DNA from: Imperialibacter sp040222815
Lineage (GTDB): Bacteria; Bacteroidota; Bacteroidia; Cytophagales; Cyclobacteriaceae
Length of the DNA: 64,000 nt
Direction of reading: 5' to 3'
Assembly (NCBI RefSeq): GCF_040222815.1
Contig: NZ_JAVKCH010000040.1
Location: forward strand, 248,001 to 312,000
Shown: one piece after another, positions 17,301-24,981 of the stretch
How the letters are laid out: every line of letters starts with the position of its first letter
How positions within the stretch are numbered: the first letter of the stretch is position 1
Translations under genes and position numbers: made by a program
Notes under the pieces: model-generated
What the model was told of the DNA's origin: nothing
Database searches by the model: none
What the model saw: the letters and a program-made list of their open reading frames with translations, nothing else

Positions 17301-17643
17301 TCACCAGCTTTGTCCCTTCTGTGTCGTTGCCTACATACACCAAATCTTTGACACCATCACTATCAAAGTCTGCTCCTAAGAGCTCTCTGTTCAATGTTGG
17401 GATGGGCAGATCATCCACCCATTGACTTTGGCCCAGGGAGTCGCCGGCGAAGTTCTTCATCAGGAAGAGTGCATCATTTTTCAGAAAGACTAAGTCAGTG
17501 TTTCCATCTGTATCCCAGTCGAGAGGAACTGAGGGTGTTACAGCTTTGGCCAGCAAAATAGTATCCTTTGGGTAGAAGCTTACCTGACCATAGGTGGATG
17601 ACAGGGAGGAAAATAGGACAAGTATGAAAGCTAGTTTTTTCAT
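14374..17643 (-). CDS. T9SS-exported FG-GAP/VCBS repeat protein with MBG domains
   Basis: 1089 residues from the ATG at 17643, chosen because it gives a signal peptide (MKKLAFILVLFSSLSSTYGQ). The body holds many FG-GAP/VCBS calcium-loop motifs such as DTDGNTDLVFL, DMDGDGDLDIL, DVDGDGKLDML and DIDTDGLLDML, which build a beta-propeller. Two MBG-type modules follow (about 845-1010), each with a SGLPV...EGP...GN.xY pattern. A type A T9SS sorting domain (VFPNPVEHLMSLRF...SIDGRRLLE) closes the protein. It should be a surface or secreted adhesin-like protein. A terminator follows the stop codon. Confidence 0.9.
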   Translation of the reverse strand: MKKLAFILVLFSSLSSTYGQVSFYPKDTILLAKAVTPSVPLDWDTDGNTDLVFLKNDALFLMKNFAGDSLGQSQWVDDLPIPTLNRELLGADFDSDGVKDLVYVGNDTEGTKLVILFGGVAGIDSSWLSTPVSFNQIGTIIDMDGDGDLDILRSGTNAVSYVKNLGNRSFETNDSWVPLAHDRNLWSVSFSHLNNNSTADIAIVTSSIGSNSDFAIEIYYDPDGSAGEPDLKLDQFGSNSPRPLFGDLNLDGEMDICDIGNTSMISLINQGATFEIVETTYNHNISDNGILLDVDGDGKLDMLIQTPGSELGYLPGNGDGSFGTMQAIASNIFYGNLSLIDFDSNNTFDIVVDNPFNFLTSVVVLQSGETTLNKRLNSPKAPGLSDFLFEDIDTDGLLDMLVIGGNGGLFIYAGTMDGFSTEATVVEIPLYAAKVNAAKVNEDQIPDLFFTVQTPGNAVSEIQYMQGAGGFSFLKPEPFKHFPNPSRPQVVDLFRDGAPEILQREGYNPFSLYLLSFSDDYDEYKNEPEKVTPSTGNFTDYQLGDFDNDGYEDILMYSHLNTRLMLFRNNQADGFEQEIKIELSDSVLSATVNDFNADGLLDIALVTFSYSNAKVRVYQGDGSFGFTKTFELETNTYIGRILSADMDSNGKVDLLISDYEESQQVLLENLGGNQFQLKRLDLFYNYPQLAFVGSHLLPDIILTSPDNGVVYIGANNSVQEIKSLSSEILSVSVADSSAVFTLNGIEEKERVFLVKEAGAVETTPMDGVFYAHKTSFGLGQKFDDDSYAVYAGADTVIAISGLRPNTNYHLAIYEYASNAPEGDFINYFQAEPILYEFTTDRIHQEISFANNRFFSLADSSFVAEISADSGLPVMLEAVEGPITVDGFVVSFSGAGQASVKASQEGNEAYSPADTVFLVSIDKIYQELVYEEIRDHVVNEDPFEINVVATSGLPVTLELQEGPLTISGSIASATGEGPVTIKAIQEGNENYYAADSLFSFEIIGIFTSVDGTDAEVIVFPNPVEHLMSLRFPSKKYDKGTIYSIDGRRLLETELEHSGDQSLDVSSLTGGVYLLVLTSGKEETAYRFIKN

Positions 17644-17834
17644 TACCAGGGCGATGCGAATAAGGTGCGGTTGAAAATTTCGTCGAACATGATCATGCAA
17701 ATGATTTAAAAAAACAATACAAGACCGCTATTTTTCCTTGTTTCGTCAAATATATTATTGCCAGGGCGGATGTTTTTAATTCTGACGGTATTTGGAAAGG
17801 TTTCAGGTGGCCGGTAAAATAGGCCGGGCACACC

Positions 17835-17864
17835 AAAAAAAATCCCGCATCTTCATGCGGGATT
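17835..17864 (-). terminator. Rho-independent terminator of the HU-like gene
   Basis: A perfect 10-bp stem (AATCCCGCAT/ATGCGGGATT) with a 4-base loop is followed on the minus strand by a run of T. It lies about 55 bp after the HU-like stop codon. Confidence 0.9.
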
Positions 17865-17917
17865 CTACTCCACCCATTGGCAAGCCAACCGGTGCACATC
17901 TAAACAACTAACGCTTA

Positions 17918-18352
17918 TCATGCGGCCTCCTCGTTTGGTTCAACATCCAGGTTGTCGAACGCATCCGACGCTCTGGTAAACTTCAGCTCGGCGAGCTTCA
18001 TCTTCATCTCAGCGCTGGGCGAAAACACCACCCTGGCACCCCTTACGCTGTGCATGGTCACCTTCTCGGGTTGATCATGCCCGTTGCTGCTGATGTTGAT
18101 ACGGAACGTACCCAGCTGCCCCAGGTTCACGATATGGCCCTTTCTCACATACTTCGGAATCAGGTCGAGGAAGTTCTCCACCGCATTGAGCGCATCGCCC
18201 TTGGTAAGGGTGCTCATGCTGGTAATGTCCTCGATAATCTCCCGAAGGCTGATCATGGCAGGTCTTTTAACGAAAGCGTAGTACTTCTGGTCGCCTCCCC
18301 CAGCCACTCCCGGCTGGCCACGACGAACTATTGCATATGGTATTGCATTCAT
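17918..18352 (-). CDS. HU-family DNA-binding protein
   Basis: 144 residues. The N-terminus MNAIPYAIVRRGQPGV and YYAFVKRPAMISLREIIEDI match the Bacteroidota HU-like (HU-HIG type) branch. The body shows the helix pair and the beta-arm entry GHIVNLGQLGTFRINI, and the C-terminal 30 residues form an acidic tail. Such proteins bend or coat DNA; many Bacteroidota carry several copies. It is monocistronic, with its own terminator and a long AT-rich upstream region that leads into the 22-bp repeat array. Whether it binds that array is not known. Confidence 0.88.
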   Translation of the reverse strand: MNAIPYAIVRRGQPGVAGGGDQKYYAFVKRPAMISLREIIEDITSMSTLTKGDALNAVENFLDLIPKYVRKGHIVNLGQLGTFRINISSNGHDQPEKVTMHSVRGARVVFSPSAEMKMKLAELKFTRASDAFDNLDVEPNEEAA

Positions 18353-18850
18353 GATTGTAAAATTTAAATGGTTATTAATTTGATTAAAGACAGGGCCCGG
18401 CCGGGTTTCCTGGGTGTGCGCTGAGCCAGCTTATCGCCCTCAAAAAAATCCCTGTGGCGCCTTCAGCGGAGCTTCTGAAGAGGGATAATTTGACTCGCTG
18501 CGTACGGTAAAAATGATTTCAATAACGGTGCCAAAAATCACATTGAGAGGTGAAATATTATATAATTTTTAAAAGAAATTTTAATTTTTCTCCTAAGCGA
18601 TATTTTTGTGCTTTTTGCGCATCCAACACAGGCTTATTTTCGTTTATTGACGATCGCATAATAACGGCCAAAAAATTCATTTCAATCGATTGAATTCGAA
18701 CGAGTCTTCAAAAAATAATTTGATAAAGTCGTACAGCATCACGGACGTAAAACCCACCTGAAAATTCATTCTTATGTAATTGCACTTTATGGGGTCGTTC
18801 ATGCTTTCATTTTTTTGGCCTGAAGGGGTGTATGGCAGACCCTTTTTTAC
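18353..18850. other. non-coding region upstream of the HU-like gene
   Basis: No convincing gene is visible. The half next to the HU-like gene must hold its promoter. The stretch from about 18540 to 18720 is AT-rich (TATATAATTTTTAAAAGAAA and similar). The far end leads directly into the 22-bp tandem array. Confidence 0.6.
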
Positions 18851-19202
18851 TCTTGCGCAAGAGGCATTCCATTCCAGCGCTAGAGTCAACCAAATCTAGC
18901 GCTAGATGCTTCTCACTCCAGCGCAAGACTCAGCTCCTTCTTGCGCTAGAGTTAGCTGCCTGTTAAGTCAAAGGTTGCTGCCCCCTGCGCTGGAGCCAGG
19001 TGGGTCAACGGCAAGAGATAGCTGCTTCCTGAGCCAAAGCATGCCGGGTGTTGCGGCAAAGGTTGATACATCTAGCTGTAGATTGCGTTCAACCTAGCGC
19101 TAGATGTGGGTCGGTCTTGGGCTAGATTCGGATCGGTCTTGCAGTAGATGCCAAAAGGTCTTGCGGTGGGTGTGGGTGGAGGTTGGGGTAGATAGCAGGG
19201 CG
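18851..19202. repeat. 22-bp degenerate tandem array with a 12-bp dyad core
   Basis: Sixteen units of exactly 22 bp can be laid end to end without gaps, starting at 18851, 18873, 18895, 18917, 18939 and so on to 19181. Positions 1-12 follow the consensus TCTTGCGCTAGA; positions 13-22 vary. Unit 1 (TCTTGCGCAAGA) and unit 3 (TCTAGCGCTAGA) are each perfect palindromes differing by paired changes, so dyad symmetry is kept while bases change. Units 6-10 and 15-16 are more decayed. The 22-bp period is not a multiple of three, so the array is not a coding repeat. The role is unknown. Confidence 0.88.
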
Positions 19203-19306
19203 TCGGCAGTCTTTTTCAATTGGCCAGTGAGAAAAATAAACTAAGCGGTATATTTATTATCGTTGATGTCATTTGATTCCAGTCGTTGTTTATTAATTTC
19301 ACTTTG

Positions 19307-19498
19307 ATGGTTGATTTTTCGACAACATTCATCTATTCCGACCAACCGACTACCTGTCCTTTCTGCGGTTCAAGAAGTGAAATAGTCTTAGACTTCTCCC
19401 ACGCAAATGACAAAACACAGGTTCATAGATGCCTTAATGAAAGTTGCAGTATTGAATTTGTAGTTCAGGAAGAGGTTAACCTTAACGTTCATTCATGA
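19307..19498 (+). CDS. small zinc-ribbon-like protein
   Basis: 63 residues from the ATG at 19307; a TTG 21 bp upstream is less likely. Four cysteines are arranged as two knuckles, CPFC (C17, C20) and CLNESC (C42, C47), which suggests one bound zinc. Its stop overlaps the start of the HNH nuclease gene (ATGA), so the two are co-transcribed and probably co-translated. A role as accessory or DNA-recognition subunit is an inference from position. No named family was recognised. Confidence 0.7.
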   Translation: MVDFSTTFIYSDQPTTCPFCGSRSEIVLDFSHANDKTQVHRCLNESCSIEFVVQEEVNLNVHS

Positions 19499-20265
19499 AA
19501 GAAGGTCAACGACTTTGGACGAGAGATGAATTGATTCTTGCACTGAACCTCTACTGTAAGCTGCCATTTGGAAGACTTCACAGTCGAAATCCAGAAGTCA
19601 TACACCTTGCTCATCTGATAGACAGAAAGCCAAATGCCGTTGCTTATAAGCTAGTTAACTTTGCTAGTCTCGATCCTAGCCTACAGGCTAGGGGAATAAA
19701 AGGTGCGTCCAATACTAGCATACTTGACAAGGAGATATGGAACGAGTTTTTTGAAGCGTTAAATGCCACCTCCTTTGAAAGTGAGAAGTTGCTAGCGAAA
19801 CTAGAAAACACAACTGTTGAGAAATTGAATGACATCTCAGAAGAAGAGTTGCCGAAAGAGGGAAAAACAAGAGATCAAGTTATTAAGGCGAGAGTAAATC
19901 AATCCTTTTTTAGGAAGTCTGTTTTGGCAGCCTACAACAACACTTGTTGCATTACTGGCATTCAACAGCCTGAGTTACTCATAGCTGGACATATCAGGCC
20001 ATGGGGTATTGATGAAGCAAATCGATTAAATATCCGAAACGGAATATGCATTAATGCTTTGCATGATAAAGCGTTCGAAGCTGGGTTGATCACGATATTA
20101 GAAGACTATACAATACAAGTTTCCTCAATTCTCAAAAAAAGTAAAAGCAAGGAAACTCAAGATTACTTCATGAAACATCACGGGCAAAGCATTATACTTC
20201 CTTCTAGGTTTTTGCCCGAAAAGACATTCTTACAATACCACAGGGAGGTTAGGTTTAAGCTGTAA
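19495..20265 (+). CDS. HNH endonuclease (HNH_2 type), putative restriction enzyme
   Basis: 256 residues. The N-terminal 120 residues start with LWTRDELILALNLYCKLPFG and RNPEVIHLAHLI, a helical region common in Bacteroidota HNH proteins and likely to bind DNA. The C-terminal HNH fold shows CCITG (150-154), AGHIRPWG with H166, RNGICINALHDKAFEAG with N182 and H190, and a closing beta strand. This composition is typical of HNH_2 nucleases annotated as putative restriction enzymes. No cognate methylase is visible within the window. It overlaps the zinc-ribbon gene by 4 bp and lies 126 bp before a second HNH gene of another type. Confidence 0.87.
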   Translation: MKEGQRLWTRDELILALNLYCKLPFGRLHSRNPEVIHLAHLIDRKPNAVAYKLVNFASLDPSLQARGIKGASNTSILDKEIWNEFFEALNATSFESEKLLAKLENTTVEKLNDISEEELPKEGKTRDQVIKARVNQSFFRKSVLAAYNNTCCITGIQQPELLIAGHIRPWGIDEANRLNIRNGICINALHDKAFEAGLITILEDYTIQVSSILKKSKSKETQDYFMKHHGQSIILPSRFLPEKTFLQYHREVRFKL

Positions 20266-20391
20266 TTGTCATAGGCAAATAATTCCTAGCGCAGTAATTA
20301 GTAGGATGGCTTCGAAGAGCTGGCTGGATACATTTCAAGAAATGGAGGCTGGGGATAAGGGCGAAAGTTGCCATCCATTTTGCTATCTTCA

Positions 20392-21273
20392 ATGATGACA
20401 CCAAAAGAAGTTCTTCAGAAATTTGAAGGTATTAGAACCTGGGGGAGTGGCGATAAGCGTGCGCCACACAAGCCTCTTCTGATTCTTCTTGCGCTTGGTT
20501 CATTTCAAAATAATAAGAAGTCGCTGGCTTATAGCGAAGTAGATGAGAAATTAACATCTCTTTTGGAGGAATTTGGTTCCTCCAAAAACCAAAGACCTTT
20601 CTACCCCTTTGTTCGCCTCGCCAATGATCATATATGGGCATTTGACAAGCCAGAGTTGATTGAGAGCTATAAAGGAGAAGACCCGGGGCGCCCATTTTTA
20701 CTCGACAAGGATATTCATGCGGGTTTTGCGCCAGCAATTATTGACGCATTTAAGCAATACCCTACTTTGATCTATGAAGTGGCACAATACATCCTTGATT
20801 CAAACTTTTCTGAGTCTATTCATAACGACATATTGTCATCAGTAGGTCTTGATTTTGAAACAAGAAATCAAAAAAGGAAACCCCGTGATCAGAAGTTTAG
20901 AGAGAAGATTCTCATTGCTTATGAATATCAATGTGCAGTTTGTGGGTTCAACCTTCGTCTTTCGAACCATAGCATAGCGTTGGATGCAGCACACATTAAA
21001 TGGCATCAAGCTGGTGGGCCAGACACCGAAGTGAATGGTTTAGCACTTTGCACGCTGCATCATAAACTTCTCGATCTGGGGGCCTTCAAGCTCAATGAAA
21101 ATCTAGCAGTTGTGGTGTCAGAACGGGTCAATGGAACAATTGGTCTAGAAGAATGGCTTCTTCGTTTTCATAATAAGGAAATTAGATTTCCACAAAGCAA
21201 AAAATACTACCCTGAACCTGAGTATGTCGTTTGGCATTGGAGAGAGGTATTTAAAGGATATGGGAGAGACTAA
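20392..21273 (+). CDS. phosphorothioate-DNA-binding-type HNH restriction endonuclease (SBD-HNH)
   Basis: 293 residues from ATG 20392 (a second ATG follows directly; an upstream TTG is possible). Residues 1-150 resemble the sulfur-binding domain of ScoMcrA-like enzymes, with VLQKFEGIRTWGSGDKRAPH, KPLLILLALG and YPFVRLANDHIW. Residues 170-235 form an HNH nuclease with CAVCG (C181, C184), DAAHIKWHQAGGPD (H201), NGLALCTLHHKLLD and a metal-binding Cys/His set. Enzymes of this architecture cut DNA carrying phosphorothioate, some also methylated DNA, as type IV restriction. No dnd or ssp genes lie in the window, so this copy would act against incoming modified DNA. Confidence 0.82.
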   Translation: MMTPKEVLQKFEGIRTWGSGDKRAPHKPLLILLALGSFQNNKKSLAYSEVDEKLTSLLEEFGSSKNQRPFYPFVRLANDHIWAFDKPELIESYKGEDPGRPFLLDKDIHAGFAPAIIDAFKQYPTLIYEVAQYILDSNFSESIHNDILSSVGLDFETRNQKRKPRDQKFREKILIAYEYQCAVCGFNLRLSNHSIALDAAHIKWHQAGGPDTEVNGLALCTLHHKLLDLGAFKLNENLAVVVSERVNGTIGLEEWLLRFHNKEIRFPQSKKYYPEPEYVVWHWREVFKGYGRD

Positions 21274-21279
21274 CTAGCA

Positions 21280-22662
21280 ATGCTGAAATACACTTTTCTT
21301 TTACTCTTTTTACCCGGGTTGGCGTTAGCCAACGGCGGCACCATCCATTCTTCCCTGTTTAAAGAAACAGGCAATATTAAGCTCATCAACACAAAGGATA
21401 TCCTGCTTTTGCGTGAAGACCTGACGCTTGACTTTTCAGCTAAAAGTACCGTCAAGGCCACAGCAGTGTATCAACTGAAGAATGGCGGGAAGGCTCGATC
21501 ACTTTTATATGCCTTTCCGGTAGACTTCTACCTAAGCAAGGGCGGCGAGTCATTAGAGGAAGAGAATTTACCAATAGAGGAGTTGATTGAGAATATACGC
21601 TATTCGATGACCCTCAATGGAAAAGCCATTTCCACCGATTCCATCGTCAGCGAGAAATACCAGTTGAAACGGAATAGAACCCCAGATGAACTACTGCGGG
21701 TATGGTTCATTTCTAAGGTAGACATCGGTGAAGGTTTAGAAAACTTTTTGCGCATCACACTAACCACTCCCGCCGAGTACATCACCTCAAGCATGCATGA
21801 ACCGGCCTACGATTACGAAATATATGATAGCGGCAACAATTACAAATACCTTTACGACCTGTCACCGGCAGGTAGTTGGGGCAATGGGCAAGCAGGAAAC
21901 ATAACAGTGAATATTGTTCAACCAGGTGAATGCGACAACTTTAGAGTGCGTGGGCTTGATGGATTCACGCAGCTTGCAGAAAAAAACACGCTATCGTTTT
22001 CAAATAACAACTATGGTTTCACCGAAAGCTCAAAAATCCTGGTCGACTATGGAGATGTAAATACTCAACATTTCAGAAAACTGCTTTCTCTCAATAGGGC
22101 TCAAGAAGCTGTGAAAGCAATTACGGTGTCATCCACACTTGGAGAGACCTATGCCTCGGGAAATCTTATTGATGGTGACTTAGCAACGGCCTGGGTCGAA
22201 GGTCACTCTGGCGATGGCGTTGGAGAATGGATTGAGATTGAGCTAAACCCCAACTTTACCCTCACCGGAATTGCGTTAGTTAATGGCTATACCAAAAACA
22301 CAAAGACTTTTGTGGAAAACGGGAAGATAAAAAGCGGATCCTTAGTTGTATCCGGCACATGCTACAATATGGAAAACAGTCAGGGCGTTAAACAATGCAA
22401 GAATGAGATGTCGGTTTACATGAACGAAATTTCTTCGCTCCCTGCCGGGTCTGCCAATCTATTGAAAACAGTTGAGTTTCTTTCCTATCAGCCCTTTGAA
22501 GGCCCGGAACTCGCTAATTGGGACGATAGCACGAAAATCAAAAGAGGCTTCGAATTTATGAAGCCTACTTCCATAAAGATCAAAGTAGATGAAGTATATG
22601 AGGGTACCAAATATCAGGATATGTGCATTTCCGAATTACTTGTCTTTGGGTATGTTCATTAG
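21280..22662 (+). CDS. secreted protein with a C-terminal discoidin/NADase-type glycan-binding domain
   Basis: 460 residues with a signal peptide (MLKYTFLLLFLPGLALANGG). The first 280 residues are beta-rich and of no family I can name with confidence. From about residue 296 the pattern LIDGDLATAWVEG...GEWIEIEL...LTGIALVNGY appears, a discoidin-like fold described as an NADase-type glycan-binding domain. It is probably exported and binds sugars or the cell wall. It starts 6 bp after the SBD-HNH stop, so it is likely co-transcribed, yet its function seems unrelated to restriction. Confidence 0.72.
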   Translation: MLKYTFLLLFLPGLALANGGTIHSSLFKETGNIKLINTKDILLLREDLTLDFSAKSTVKATAVYQLKNGGKARSLLYAFPVDFYLSKGGESLEEENLPIEELIENIRYSMTLNGKAISTDSIVSEKYQLKRNRTPDELLRVWFISKVDIGEGLENFLRITLTTPAEYITSSMHEPAYDYEIYDSGNNYKYLYDLSPAGSWGNGQAGNITVNIVQPGECDNFRVRGLDGFTQLAEKNTLSFSNNNYGFTESSKILVDYGDVNTQHFRKLLSLNRAQEAVKAITVSSTLGETYASGNLIDGDLATAWVEGHSGDGVGEWIEIELNPNFTLTGIALVNGYTKNTKTFVENGKIKSGSLVVSGTCYNMENSQGVKQCKNEMSVYMNEISSLPAGSANLLKTVEFLSYQPFEGPELANWDDSTKIKRGFEFMKPTSIKIKVDEVYEGTKYQDMCISELLVFGYVH

Positions 22663-22807
22663 CGCTACATGGCCAGTTAATTTTTTAAAGCGCTAATGCA
22701 TAGTTAAGGTGTTGCTGCCCAAGCGCTGTTATATTGTCACCAAACCGGCCTGGTCAGATGGCGATTAGTCAACATTTACTACATTTAATCAAACAGCCAT
22801 AAACACT

Positions 22808-24727
22808 ATGACAACACTTCGCCGCACCCTCCTTTTCACCCTCCTGGCTTTGTCCACCCATTTTGGCTCGCTGAGTGCCCAGCCCCTCAAAGAAACCGAG
22901 CTGAAAACCACCATTGGCGAGGTCACGGTGTTTTTGCAGGGGGCGCAGATTACCCGCACGGGCAAGGTGGAGGTAGCCAGTGGCAAGTCGGCGCTGGTGC
23001 TGAAGGGGCTGTCGCCGCACATAGATGAGAAGAGTATACAAGTGAAGGGTGTGAGCGAGGGTGCAGCCGGGGAGTTTACCATCCTCTCGGTGAACCACCG
23101 CTACAATTACCTTGGCGAGCAAACCAAAAATGCCAAAATTGACAGTCTCAATCAGGTGCTGGACGCCCTCAACCGGAAGATAGCCAGCAGTCAGGCAAGG
23201 CTGGAGGTGCTGAGCGAAAAGCAGAGCCTGCTCAATGCCAACAAAAAGCTGGGCGGCGAAACCAGCGGCACCAACCTCACCCAACTCAAGCTGGCCATCG
23301 AGTTTTACGACAGGGAGCTCACGGCCATCAAAGCCGAATGGCTCACCACCCAGGCGGCCCTCGAAAAAATGGACGCCGACAAGCTGAAGCTGCAAAAGCA
23401 GCTGGGCGAGGTGCGGGGCAAAGACATGCTGCCCACGGGAGAAATTGAGGTGAGGGTAGAAGCGCCCGCCAAAACCAGGGGCGAGTTTGTGGTTACCTAC
23501 CTGGTGGCCAATGCCGGCTGGTACCCCAAATACGACATCAGGGTGGAGTCGGTGGACCAGCCCCTCAGCCTGAAATATAAAGCCGATGTGTACCAGAACA
23601 CCGGCGTCGACTGGAAGGATGTGAAGCTGAAGTTTAGCAATGGCAACCCTAATCAGAGCGGCGTGGCGCCGGAGCTGCAAACGTGGTATTTGAATTATGC
23701 GAGGAATACCAATTTTAACAGGCAGAGCTACGGGGTGGCTTCTGGGTCGATAAGAAGTGTGTCGGGGGTAGTAACCGATCAGGACGTAGGTGATGCTCTG
23801 CCGGGTGTGAATGTTGTTGTTCAGGGCACCACCATTGGAACTGTCACAGATGTCGATGGTCGTTATTCCCTCACACTGCCCAATAACGCTACAGTGCTGG
23901 AATTTTCTTTCGTTGGTATGGTGACGCAGCAAGTGGCCATCAGCTCTCCCACGATCAATGTGAATATGCAGGCCGATGTCAGTCAGCTAAATGAAGTGGT
24001 GGTTACAGCCTATGGTATAGAACGATCTTTGGCAGGCAGAGTGGCGGGCCTGGCCACCGACGCAGTTAACAGAGCGCCTTCAAAGGCAAAAAGCATCACC
24101 ACCACCACCGTCGAAAACCAAACCACCGTGGAGTTTGCCGTAGAAAAGCCTTACTCTATTCAGTCGAACGGCGAGAAGCTCACCGTAGACCTGAGCCAGT
24201 ACGACATAGAAACCATTTATGAGTACCACGCCGTGCCCAAGCTTGACAAGGACGCCTTCCTCATTGCCCGCATCATCAACTGGGACCAGTACAACCTGCT
24301 GGAGGGCGAGGCCAACCTTTACTTTGAAGACGGCTTCGTCGGGCGCTCCATCCTTGATGCCCGTGCCCTCACCGACACGCTCGACATTTCGCTGGGCCGG
24401 GACAAAAACATAGTGATAGGCCGCACCAAGGTAGACACGTTCACCAAGCGGCGGTTTGCCGGTACTAATACCATAGAAACCCGGCAATTTGAGATATTGG
24501 TCCGCAACAAGAAGTCGCAGGCCATCAAGCTTACGCTGTTCGATCAGGTGCCGGTCTCGGCCATTGGTGAGATCACGGTTACCCCCACGGAGCTTTCCGG
24601 AGGCAAGCACAACGAGCAATCGGGCGAGGTGAAGTGGGAGCTGAACCTCACCGCCCAGCAGCAGCAAAAGCTCATCCTCGGCTACGAAGTGAAGTACCCG
24701 AGGAAGGAGAAGGTGGTGCTGGAGTAG
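22808..24727 (+). CDS. MuiA family protein (DUF4139) with an inserted SusC-like regulatory domain
   Basis: 639 residues with a signal peptide ending near SLSAQ. The N-terminal part (TTIGEVTVFLQGAQITRTG) is the DUF4140 segment, followed by a coiled coil (about 115-215) and the DUF4139 beta domain (YLVANAGWYPKYDIRVES). At about residues 313-405 there is a carboxypeptidase-regulatory-like module (SGVVTDQDVGDALPGVNV, GTVTDVDGRYSLTLP) ending in NEVVVTAYGI, as at the start of SusC/RagA TonB receptors. DUF4139 then resumes. MuiA-type proteins were named for suppressing mucoidy; the biochemical role is unknown. Confidence 0.88.
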   Translation: MTTLRRTLLFTLLALSTHFGSLSAQPLKETELKTTIGEVTVFLQGAQITRTGKVEVASGKSALVLKGLSPHIDEKSIQVKGVSEGAAGEFTILSVNHRYNYLGEQTKNAKIDSLNQVLDALNRKIASSQARLEVLSEKQSLLNANKKLGGETSGTNLTQLKLAIEFYDRELTAIKAEWLTTQAALEKMDADKLKLQKQLGEVRGKDMLPTGEIEVRVEAPAKTRGEFVVTYLVANAGWYPKYDIRVESVDQPLSLKYKADVYQNTGVDWKDVKLKFSNGNPNQSGVAPELQTWYLNYARNTNFNRQSYGVASGSIRSVSGVVTDQDVGDALPGVNVVVQGTTIGTVTDVDGRYSLTLPNNATVLEFSFVGMVTQQVAISSPTINVNMQADVSQLNEVVVTAYGIERSLAGRVAGLATDAVNRAPSKAKSITTTTVENQTTVEFAVEKPYSIQSNGEKLTVDLSQYDIETIYEYHAVPKLDKDAFLIARIINWDQYNLLEGEANLYFEDGFVGRSILDARALTDTLDISLGRDKNIVIGRTKVDTFTKRRFAGTNTIETRQFEILVRNKKSQAIKLTLFDQVPVSAIGEITVTPTELSGGKHNEQSGEVKWELNLTAQQQQKLILGYEVKYPRKEKVVLE

Positions 24728-24779
24728 GTGATATCTTTAGGTTTCTGATTTATAATGACATTGACAGCTTGCGTGGGAG

Positions 24780-24800
24780 ATGCCTGGTCAAGCCAGGCAT
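24780..24800. repeat. isolated inverted repeat of the CCTGGTCAAGCCAGG type
   Basis: An 8-bp perfect stem (ATGCCTGG/CCAGGCAT) with loop TCAAG sits in the gap between the MuiA-like and M55 genes. It lacks a T tract. It looks like a dispersed intergenic repeat rather than a terminator. Confidence 0.55.
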
Positions 24801-24981
24801 GACGTTCCTCCAAACCGCAGCGCCAGTGGAAACGGAGTTCGCTTTTCAAACGGTCAACGGATGAGGTTGCCGGGCCGACCAACCACTCCTCTCCTCACCC
24901 GCTAGTTTTTTCCCGCCAACCTGCTAAATTGTATCCACACCCTTTTTTCGTTCGATGCCTTTATCAACCCAACCTCCTTCC

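Noticed and set aside
18906..19097. 63-codon frame across the 22-bp array
   Set aside because: The repeat period of 22 is not a multiple of three and the peptide has no repeat; the frame is accidental.
18851..19202. CRISPR-like array
   Set aside because: The core is only 12 bp and degenerate and the variable part only 10 bp, with neighbouring tails alike; no cas genes are seen.
19307..21273. complete Dnd/Ssp phosphorothioation system
   Set aside because: No dndA-E or ssp modification genes are present in the window.
22769..23932. 387-codon minus-strand frame opposite the MuiA-like gene
   Set aside because: It is antisense to a well-supported gene, has no family motifs and reflects codon bias; the same holds for long frames opposite 24982-25854 and 38533-41769.
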